Source: Candidatus Daviesbacteria bacterium (GTDB lineage Bacteria > Patescibacteriota > Microgenomatia > Daviesbacterales > UBA10151). From it: a stretch of DNA of 6,937 bases. The stretch lies in contig JACPKO010000078.1 in the NCBI GenBank assembly GCA_016186985.1, positions 1 through 6,937 on the forward strand, given 5' to 3'. Of the stretch, positions 1 through 4,779 are shown in pieces. The notes under the pieces were generated by a model. The model was not told the DNA's origin and searched no databases. It was given only the letters and a program-made list of their open reading frames with translations. Position 1 is the stretch's first letter. Each line of letters begins with the position of its first letter. Position numbers and translations under genes: made by a program.

Positions 1-48
1 ACTAACAATTTAGGAAATTTTGAATAAGATTTTGCGTAGCAATACGTA

Positions 49-65
49 GCAACCTGAAAGGTTGC
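49..65 (-). terminator. Short hairpin after the winged-helix gene (weak terminator candidate)
   Basis: GCAACC and GGTTGC form a perfect 6-bp stem with a 5-nt loop, starting 8 nt after the stop codon. No U-tract follows, so a canonical intrinsic terminator is doubtful. It overlaps a direct repeat, CGTAGCAA, at 35-42 and 45-52 (plus strand). Nothing else is recognisable in the first 73 nt. Confidence 0.3.
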
Positions 66-73
66 AGGCTAAT

Positions 74-511
74 TTAAGGGTTTTGAGGATGAAGGCGTTG
101 CTGAAGTCTACTAATAACGTCTCCAACAAGATGTTCTGGAACACTTTCTACTATTCTAGTGAGATTACATGCGTTCATAGCCTTTTCTATTTCTGCTGAC
201 GCTTCAACTAAACCATTGTAAGTTATTGTGCCAAGCCTTGTTGCTTGGACCATATTAAATCTACCCCTACCTCTTTTTCCAGTTCGCGTAACTAAACCAA
301 CCCTTGTTAAATCATCTATTTCTTTGTGGAACGATGAGAATGGAACTTCTGAAACACCTCTAATTTCACATAGTCTTGCGCGCAGATTCGTCATGGACAA
401 AACATCTGGAGATGCAACTATATCACCAAACAATACCCCTTTTTCAGGATGAGTTACTTGGCGCAAAATATCTATAATATGTGGATTCAAATAGGCTTTT
501 CGGTCTGGCAT
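74..511 (-). CDS. Probable winged-helix DNA-binding protein
   Basis: A 145-residue protein without a family I can name. 'HIIDILRQVTHP' (11-22) looks like a first helix. 'SSFHKEIDDLTRVGLV' (59-74) resembles the recognition-helix region of winged-helix proteins. It is followed by a basic, glycine-rich turn, 'TRTGKRGRGRFN' (75-86), and strand-like 'RLGTITYNGLVE', as expected for a wing. The C terminus (about 103-140) is helical and could mediate dimerisation. This suggests a small transcription regulator, but the target is unknown. I prefer the ATG at 511. A longer frame from a TTG at 550 would run through the -35 and -10 boxes of the predicted promoter. It lies 46 nt downstream of tig and appears to be transcribed separately. 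A MarR/ArsR-like or phage-type regulator is also possible. Confidence 0.7.
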   Translation of the reverse strand: MPDRKAYLNPHIIDILRQVTHPEKGVLFGDIVASPDVLSMTNLRARLCEIRGVSEVPFSSFHKEIDDLTRVGLVTRTGKRGRGRFNMVQATRLGTITYNGLVEASAEIEKAMNACNLTRIVESVPEHLVGDVISRLQQRLHPQNP

Positions 512-521
512 ATTTGAAGGA

Positions 522-550
522 ATTATATCAAAGGATAAACCGAATTGCAA
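522..550 (-). promoter_or_regulatory. Predicted promoter of the winged-helix gene
   Basis: On the minus strand TTGCAA (545-550, beginning 7 nt after the tig stop codon) lies 17 nt upstream of a perfect TATAAT (522-527). The ATG at 511 is 10 nt after the -10 box, so the predicted transcript starts within a few nucleotides of the start codon. No Shine-Dalgarno sequence precedes the ATG (CCTTCAAAT). Confidence 0.65.
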
Positions 551-557
551 CTATAGG

Positions 558-1631
558 TTATTTAACTATGGTCTTGAGAAGATTTAAGGTTTTAGTTTGG
601 CGCAATGCGTGCCTTAAGTGCATTTGGGGCTCCTGCTGGGTGAACTGCTGTTTAACCCTATTGTCCTGAATTTTATCAATCTCTGACTGTAGTTCCTGGT
701 CTGAAATATTAACGTTTTCCTGGCGGGCGACCTCAGACAACCCAAGCTCCATCCGGACATTTCTTTCGGCCTGTGGCCTCCATTCTGCTTTTAATTGCTC
801 AACTGTTTTTTTCTGACCTTTTAAATATTCCTCCATCAAAAGCCCGCGGTCAGAAACATTCCTTTGCAAAGACAAAAGCATGCGGGCCAGCTCATCCTGG
901 ATTAAAACTTCAGGAATATCAACAATTGTGATTTTTTCAACCTCCTGCAGGATAGATTCTTCGTAATCTAGTTCATTGTTGTATTTGGCTTCTGCTTCCA
1001 GATCGGTTTTAATTTTTGTTTTAAGCTCTGCCAGATTAGCAGCGCCCATTTGTTTGGCGAATTCATCATTAGGGGCAGTTGCAGCAGGTCCCTGTTGAGG
1101 TACGGCTGGCTGATTAAAAGCAACAGTCCCCCCGGCTTGAGCATTTGGGGTATTTGCACTTTGTACAGGCTGTCTTAATTTCCACCTGTTAAACAAGTCG
1201 GTTATTATTTTTTCTATCTCTGCTTCAGTAATCTGCTTTAGGGGTGGGCGCTTTGCGTTAACAATCTTATAGTTTCCCACTTTTACCTCCGGTTTAATTG
1301 TAACTCTTGCGCTAAATTTTAACTCTCCGCCTTTTGTAAAAGCAGTCACGTTGTATTGCGGGTAATCAATAGGCACATAAGTTGTTCCTTGCAAAGCTTC
1401 AATTAACGCCTGAGGCATAATTTGTTTTAAAACATCTTGTTGGACTTGAGGTAAAATTCTCGGCTCAACAATATTTACCGGAGCCTGTCCTTTACGGAAT
1501 CCCGGAATCTCAACTTCGGATGCAGCTTTACTAAAAACTTCATCCCATTTAGGCTGCATATCAGCCCAGGGTATAGTTACCTGGACGTCGATTTGCGACT
1601 TGGGTAGTTTAACAATTTGTTTAGCTAGCAT
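558..1631 (-). CDS. tig: Trigger factor lacking the PPIase domain
   Basis: Trigger factor is the ribosome-bound chaperone that meets nascent chains at the exit tunnel. The 357-residue protein has the N-terminal ribosome-binding domain with the signature GFRKGQAP at residues 44-51, continuing through 'ELKFSARVTIKPEVKVGNYK'. Residues about 135-155 (ITEAEIEKIITDLFNRW) match the helix that precedes the FKBP-type PPIase domain in full-length proteins. That domain (about 90-100 residues) is absent. A Pro/Gln/Ala/Asn-rich linker (about 155-187) takes its place and leads straight into the helical C-terminal chaperone domain (188-357, 'NLAELKTKIKTDLEAEAK', 'VDIPEVLIQDELARML'). The frame is continuous, so this is a domain architecture and not a frameshift. 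I chose the ATG at 1631; a TTG two codons upstream (1637) is possible. No Shine-Dalgarno sequence is visible. Confidence 0.95.
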   Translation of the reverse strand: MLAKQIVKLPKSQIDVQVTIPWADMQPKWDEVFSKAASEVEIPGFRKGQAPVNIVEPRILPQVQQDVLKQIMPQALIEALQGTTYVPIDYPQYNVTAFTKGGELKFSARVTIKPEVKVGNYKIVNAKRPPLKQITEAEIEKIITDLFNRWKLRQPVQSANTPNAQAGGTVAFNQPAVPQQGPAATAPNDEFAKQMGAANLAELKTKIKTDLEAEAKYNNELDYEESILQEVEKITIVDIPEVLIQDELARMLLSLQRNVSDRGLLMEEYLKGQKKTVEQLKAEWRPQAERNVRMELGLSEVARQENVNISDQELQSEIDKIQDNRVKQQFTQQEPQMHLRHALRQTKTLNLLKTIVK

Positions 1632-1643
1632 AATCAATCAGTA

Positions 1644-1672
1644 AGAATACCAGATTCGAGCTCGGGAATCAA
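1644..1672 (-). promoter_or_regulatory. Predicted extended -10 promoter of tig
   Basis: On the minus strand TTGATT (1667-1672) lies 17 nt upstream of TATTCT (1644-1649), preceded by TGG as an extended -10. It fits in the 53-nt spacer between the 86-residue gene and tig. The ATG at 1631 is 12 nt after the -10 and an in-frame TTG (1637) is 6 nt after it, so the tig leader would be only a few nucleotides long. Confidence 0.5.
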
Positions 1673-1684
1673 ACATTTCTTTTA

Positions 1685-1945
1685 TTATGCCGGTTTGGGC
1701 TTTTCAGCCCCATGCTGAGGAATATTTGCATGCCAAACATTATCCGACCCGAATCTAACTGCTTCTACCCCCCGACGCGTTCGCCTTACCTCAAAAGCTA
1801 ATTTACCTGCTTCGGCAAGATTACACAACCGATGAATTTTCTTACGATATTCTCCCCACTCACGAGCTCTTCTTTTATGTAATTCTGCCTGCTCTGCTCC
1901 CTGCATTATCAAACCAGTTACCTCTATAAGATTATCCTTAGACAT
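1685..1945 (-). CDS. Small basic protein of unknown function
   Basis: I do not recognise this 86-residue protein. It starts with an ATG 18 nt after the proS stop and ends shortly before the tig promoter. It is rich in Arg, Lys and Glu. Residues about 1-48 look helical ('GAEQAELHKRRAREWGEYRKK'). Residues about 49-76 contain 'AFEVRRTRRGVEAVRFGSDNVW', which could form strands. The tail is polar (EKPKPA). There is one Cys (Cys41), no signal peptide and no membrane segment. A nucleic-acid-binding role fits the charge but is not shown. Reasons to think it is real are the fitted position between two genes and a promoter exactly in place. The AGGG before the ATG is only 2 nt away, too close for a normal Shine-Dalgarno sequence. 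Confidence 0.65.
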   Translation of the reverse strand: MSKDNLIEVTGLIMQGAEQAELHKRRAREWGEYRKKIHRLCNLAEAGKLAFEVRRTRRGVEAVRFGSDNVWHANIPQHGAEKPKPA

Positions 1946-1951
1946 AACCCT

Positions 1952-1980
1952 ATAGTAGCAAAATTAGCTGAGTTTTTCAA
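1952..1980 (-). promoter_or_regulatory. Predicted extended -10 promoter of the 86-residue gene
   Basis: On the minus strand TTGAAA (1975-1980, inside the proS 3' end) lies 17 nt upstream of TACTAT (1952-1957), which is directly preceded by TGC, an extended -10 element. Only 6 nt (AGGGTT) separate the -10 from the ATG at 1945, so transcription would start at or next to the start codon. Confidence 0.55.
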
Positions 1981-3655
1981 TAAGCTGGGTTAGATCCATA
2001 AAACTAGTTTCACTTTCCCCTCTTTTTTTAACCTCAAGCTTATCTCCAGTCTTTCTTGATACCACAACTCGATAAGGAATCCCGATTAAATCCGCATCTG
2101 CAAACTTTTCTCCTGCGCGCGCGTCAGTGCGGTCATCATACAAAACCGCAATCCCTGCACCCTCGAAGTGTTTGTAAATTTCCTCAGCTTTTGATTTTAT
2201 TTCAGCGTTTTCTAAATCAAGCCCAACCAAATGAACTTGAAACGGAGCCACTGAAACAGGCCAGATTATCCCTTTTTCATCGTTTGAAACTTCAACAATT
2301 GTAGCCAAAGTCCGGGCTAAACCGATTCCATAACAACCCATATAGTAAGGCTGGGGTTTACCCTTTTCATCTATAAATTCAGCACCTTTCATTTTTGAAG
2401 AATAATGAAATCCTAATTGGAAAATATTGCCCACTTCTATTCCTTTTTTAGCAATTAAAGGCAATCCGTTTGGACCAATAAAGCCATCTTTTGCTAATTT
2501 AAAATCATAAAATTGTTTGGGATAAGGCAGATCTCTACCGAAATTGATATTAATCGAATGATAATTAGTTTTATTAGCACCCATTTCAAAATTAGTGCGG
2601 CTTGCGCAAGATTCGTCAATAAACACTTTTACTTCTTTTGGTAAATTCAAAATGCCTGCGTAACCAACTTCCGCTCCAGTTATTTCTTTAACTGTTTCTT
2701 CTGAGGCAAGTTTTAGTGAATCTGCCCCGATCGCATGTAATAGCTTAACCTCATTAATGTCAAAATCTCCCCTGATCGCCGCGGCGACAATATCTCCTTT
2801 GTTCGTTTCAAAAAGAATAGTTTTGGTGGTTTTCTCAACAGGGATATTTAAAAACTTTGCCAGTTCAGAGGCTCCAATAATCCCTTTACCTAAAACCTCT
2901 TCAGCCGGCTTCATTTTTTCATCTGTAGTAATACTCTCAAAGATAAATTTTGCAACATCCTCATGCGCTATATACCCTTTTTCATCAATGAAAAACCTTG
3001 ACTCCCCCGCATCGGATTCCACCACAAATTCATGGCAATATTCCCCGCCTATATAACCGTTATCGGATTCAACAATATAAGTTTTTAAACCCATCCGCTC
3101 GAAAATCCGCGAATAAGTATCCATCATTTTTTGGTACTCAATCTTAAAATCTTCTTCGCTTATATGGAACGAATAGGCATCTTTCATTACGAATTCACGG
3201 ACTCGTAATAATCCACCGCGGGCACGCAACTCATCCCGGAATTTGGTTGAAAATTGATACAAGTTAAAAGGCAAATCCTTATAGCTGATTTGGAATTTCC
3301 GGACTAAATCTACAAGCATTTCCTCAGCAGTCCCGCCTAATACAAACTCAAACTCACTCCTGTCCTTGATGGACATTAGCTCAAAACCAGCAGAGGAAGT
3401 CCGGTTTGTTTCCTCCCATAAAGATTTCGGGTGCAAAACAGGAGTAATCATTTCCTGCGCTCCTGTTGCGTCCATTTCCTCTTTAATAATTCGCTGGATT
3501 TTATGAAATACACGCATAGCCAAAGGCAGAAGATAATATCTTCCGGCTGTTGATTCCCTGATATAACCTGCTTGGTAAAGCAATTTATGCGAGATTAAAC
3601 TTGCCCCCTGCGGGGTCTGCTTAATAGTTTTTGGGAATAGTTTGCTATATTTCAT
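1964..3655 (-). CDS. proS: Prolyl-tRNA synthetase, bacterial type with editing domain
   Basis: A class II aminoacyl-tRNA synthetase that charges tRNA-Pro with proline in the cytoplasm. The 563-residue length fits the bacterial form (about 570). The N-terminal catalytic part includes 'TAGRYYLLPLAMRV' (36-49), GTAEE (108-112), motif 2 in 'FRDELRARGG...MKDAYSFH' (139-164), and motif 3 in 'GCYGIGLARTLA' (440-451). Between motifs 2 and 3, about residues 230-375, is the YbaK-like INS domain that deacylates Ala-tRNA-Pro, seen in 'TTKTILFETNKGDIVAAAIRGD' pieces and 'GANKTNYHSININFGRD'. The anticodon-binding domain fills about 468-563. GGTAEE stands where many bacterial enzymes have GPTHEE. I chose the ATG at 3655, which has GAGG 9 nt upstream; a TTG two codons earlier (3661) would sit in the terminator U-tract. 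Expression should follow tRNA-Pro charging through the T-box. Confidence 0.97.
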   Translation of the reverse strand: MKYSKLFPKTIKQTPQGASLISHKLLYQAGYIRESTAGRYYLLPLAMRVFHKIQRIIKEEMDATGAQEMITPVLHPKSLWEETNRTSSAGFELMSIKDRSEFEFVLGGTAEEMLVDLVRKFQISYKDLPFNLYQFSTKFRDELRARGGLLRVREFVMKDAYSFHISEEDFKIEYQKMMDTYSRIFERMGLKTYIVESDNGYIGGEYCHEFVVESDAGESRFFIDEKGYIAHEDVAKFIFESITTDEKMKPAEEVLGKGIIGASELAKFLNIPVEKTTKTILFETNKGDIVAAAIRGDFDINEVKLLHAIGADSLKLASEETVKEITGAEVGYAGILNLPKEVKVFIDESCASRTNFEMGANKTNYHSININFGRDLPYPKQFYDFKLAKDGFIGPNGLPLIAKKGIEVGNIFQLGFHYSSKMKGAEFIDEKGKPQPYYMGCYGIGLARTLATIVEVSNDEKGIIWPVSVAPFQVHLVGLDLENAEIKSKAEEIYKHFEGAGIAVLYDDRTDARAGEKFADADLIGIPYRVVVSRKTGDKLEVKKRGESETSFMDLTQLIEKLS

Positions 3656-3659
3656 ATGC

Positions 3660-3706
3660 AAAAACCTCGTCTTTGCCCGTCAGAACTTTGACGAACAAGG
3701 ACGAGG
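3660..3706 (-). terminator. Intrinsic terminator of the proS T-box
   Basis: CCTCGTC (3700-3706) pairs with GACGAGG (3665-3671). After one C/A mismatch the stem continues as TTGTTCGTC with GACGGGCAA (two G-U pairs), closing an 8-nt loop, AAAGTTCT. Five U residues (3660-3664) follow. Only 4 nt separate this U-tract from the proS ATG, so the terminator reaches almost to the start codon. Confidence 0.92.
3665..3668 (-). promoter_or_regulatory. Probable Shine-Dalgarno of proS inside the terminator 3' arm
   Basis: GAGG lies 9 nt before the ATG at 3655 and is the only Shine-Dalgarno-like sequence near it. The same four bases are the base of the terminator's 3' arm and would be paired in the terminator fold but free in the antiterminator fold. 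This supports the ATG over the in-frame TTG at 3661. Confidence 0.6.
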
Positions 3707-3847
3707 CTTCTCGTGGTACCACCTTGATTGCTTCTTGATTTAAAGTTTTTACGTTTCAAACGGGATACTCTTCGTATCCAGCGCTCTTCCGAGTAAAGAA
3801 TTGTTTGGCGGGAAACCAAACTCAAACGCTTTTATAATTGTATTGTA

Positions 3848-3875
3848 ATTATAGCTGTTAGTTAGAATCTGTCAA
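3848..3875 (-). promoter_or_regulatory. Consensus sigma-70-type promoter for the proS T-box leader
   Basis: On the minus strand TTGACA (3870-3875) and TATAAT (3848-3853) match the consensus at all twelve positions, with a 16-nt spacer. It begins 6 nt after the stop of the DUF5667 gene. Transcription should start near 3841 and give a leader of about 185 nt before the proS ATG. A strong constitutive promoter upstream of a T-box is the expected arrangement, because control is then exerted downstream by tRNA. Confidence 0.9.
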
Positions 3876-3881
3876 TCATGA

Positions 3882-4739
3882 CTACCTCTCGCTTCCATGC
3901 CCCTGACTATTACCTGAACCTCGTTCCCTTTCCTCACGTTCCTTTTCTTCCCTTTCTTCTCTTTCCCTTTCCTCACGTTCCGGTCCGGACAGATCAGGTG
4001 TCCTTATCGAAGCTTCAGGACTTTGCAGACTTCTGCCGGATTCTGCTGAACCGGGACTCGGGCTGGGAGGGATATTATCATTAAGCCTCTCACGGGTTGC
4101 TTCATCCTCCAGCCTTTTCTTCTCTTCCTCAAGTCTGCGCTTAAGTTCCTCCAGCTCTCTTCTGGTTTTTTCAATAGCATCACTCTGCTTACTTCCCTGA
4201 TCACCCGGACCTGCCCGTGTTGAGCGGGAAGTTGTTTGCGTACCGGGACTACTTGTTGGCTGTGTAGAACTTGGGGGCAACGGCAAAGAACTTGATTTTG
4301 GAGGCGTGGGCTGCGGATTATCTTCTGAGCCAATTACAATCTGCTGCTGCGCCTGCTCCAATCCCTGATCGTACTTTTCAATCGAATCTGACAAATCCGC
4401 AAACAAACGCGCCCTGCTGGAGGAACTCCGAATACTCTTTATGTTGTCTGCTGCCTGAGATGTCTGACTTACAAGCTCCTCAAGTGATTTTGCACTATCA
4501 GTGCCTGCTTTAAGAAGAGACACTGTTTCCTCGTACCTCCTGTTTGATTGCGCAACTGCAAAATATGCCTTGCTGTAAGAATTAAACGAAGCAAGAAATA
4601 AAACAGCATCTTCAAGTTTTCTTTTTAGCGGGTATGTAAAATCTCCCGGGACTGCGTTCCCAGACACTGTAATTAGGCCTGCCGGAATAAATAAAACGAT
4701 CATTATTACCAGGGCAATGGTTTGAATGATTTTTCCCAT
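3882..4739 (-). CDS. DUF5667-like membrane-anchored protein with charged coiled-coil tail
   Basis: A 285-residue protein of unknown function. Residues 4-24 form one hydrophobic segment (membrane anchor or uncleaved signal). Then comes 'NAVPGDFTYPLKRKLEDA' (28-45) and a helical region to about 135. The PGD-x-x-YPLKR start with helices full of A, E, R and Y resembles DUF5667, a domain found on exported or anchored proteins with a PGDPLYPLKR-like motif. A Pro/Ser/Thr linker (139-183) leads to a predicted coiled coil (187-220, 'RRELEELKRRLEEEKKRL'), a second Pro/Ser linker, and an almost pure Glu/Arg stretch at 254-273. The tail ends Gly/Ser-rich. The ATG at 4739 puts the hydrophobic segment at the N terminus. 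The C-terminal half is probably extracytoplasmic, but topology is inference. It sits between rseP and proS with its own predicted promoter. The DUF5667 assignment rests on motif memory and is moderate. Confidence 0.75.
   Translation of the reverse strand: MGKIIQTIALVIMIVLFIPAGLITVSGNAVPGDFTYPLKRKLEDAVLFLASFNSYSKAYFAVAQSNRRYEETVSLLKAGTDSAKSLEELVSQTSQAADNIKSIRSSSSRARLFADLSDSIEKYDQGLEQAQQQIVIGSEDNPQPTPPKSSSLPLPPSSTQPTSSPGTQTTSRSTRAGPGDQGSKQSDAIEKTRRELEELKRRLEEEKKRLEDEATRERLNDNIPPSPSPGSAESGRSLQSPEASIRTPDLSGPEREEREREEREEKEREERERGSGNSQGHGSER
3924..3981. repeat. Direct 19-nt repeat encoding the Glu/Arg tail
   Basis: The same 19 nt (TTCCCTTTCCTCACGTTCC on the plus strand) occur at 3924-3942 and 3963-3981, exactly 39 nt apart. 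That is 13 codons, so length change by slippage or recombination between copies would keep the frame. On the coding strand this is the purine-rich stretch encoding the EREER-type tail of the DUF5667-like protein. Confidence 0.75.
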
Positions 4740-4760
4740 TTATACAAGTATTGTATAAAT
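4738..4760. promoter_or_regulatory. Perfect 23-bp dyad over -10 box and start codon (candidate operator)
   Basis: The arms ATTTATACAA (4738-4747) and TTGTATAAAT (4751-4760) are perfect reverse complements around a 3-bp centre, GTA. The dyad covers the predicted -10 box and reaches into the ATG of the DUF5667 gene (4737-4739). A dimeric repressor bound here would block RNA polymerase. As RNA, the hairpin would hide the start region only if transcription began upstream. No regulator is assigned. An A/T-rich dyad can also arise by chance, but perfect 10-bp arms are uncommon. Confidence 0.5.
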
Positions 4761-4779
4761 TTTTAAAAAGTTCAATCAA
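4750..4779 (-). promoter_or_regulatory. Predicted promoter of the DUF5667 gene
   Basis: On the minus strand TTGATT (4774-4779, overlapping the rseP stop codon) lies 18 nt upstream of TACAAT (4750-4755), which matches five of six positions of the -10 consensus. An alternative -10, TATACA (4752-4757), gives a 16-nt spacer. The -10 ends 10 nt before the ATG, so the transcript would have little or no leader. The -10 lies inside the 23-bp dyad. Confidence 0.5.

Larger units (their letters stand above)
3660..3830 (-). promoter_or_regulatory. T-box riboswitch (tRNA-Pro-sensing leader of proS)
   Basis: The leader carries the T-box signature AAGGTGGTACCACG (3712-3725). Its UGGU bulge can pair with the ACCA 3' end of an uncharged tRNA with discriminator A, as bacterial tRNA-Pro has. 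The antiterminator pairs CAAGG with CCTTG (outer limits 3696-3726), with ACGAG/CTCGT inside; it competes with the terminator for the CCTCGTCC strand. Stem I (3780-3830) is only about 51 nt. AGCG/CGCT closes it, GAG/CTC continues, and a GTTTGG/CCAAAC hairpin (3803-3821) has a 7-nt loop, TTTCCCG, holding the proline triplet CCC (3810-3812). A second hairpin, GGATAC/GTATCC (3763-3779), lies between Stem I and the antiterminator. Family logic: uncharged tRNA-Pro stabilises the antiterminator and turns proS on; charged tRNA permits termination. The T-box call is firm; the specifier assignment is inference. Confidence 0.92.

Noticed and set aside
512..550. TTG start extending the winged-helix protein by 13 residues
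   Set aside because: The extension would run through a -35/-10 pair including a perfect TATAAT. The ATG at 511 is more likely.
968..1159. Open frame overlapping tig on the same strand
   Set aside because: It is a different frame within the tig linker and C-terminal region, with no family features; tig is clearly the coding frame.
1100..1170. Frameshift or deletion as cause of the missing tig PPIase domain
   Set aside because: The frame is continuous and both flanking domains align well, so a domain loss in evolution is more likely than a recent break.
3656..3661. TTG start for proS two codons upstream of the ATG
   Set aside because: It lies directly at the end of the terminator U-tract, and the GAGG spacing suits the ATG at 3655 better.
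3878..4084. Plus-strand open frame opposite the DUF5667 gene
   Set aside because: It is an antisense shadow of the repetitive Glu/Arg tail; its Pro/Phe/Leu-rich translation reflects pyrimidine-rich DNA, and it has no start signals.
4004..4333. Alternative-frame 109-residue frame inside the DUF5667 gene
   Set aside because: It comes from the low-complexity linker and coiled-coil DNA read in another frame. It has no start signal or recognisable domain.
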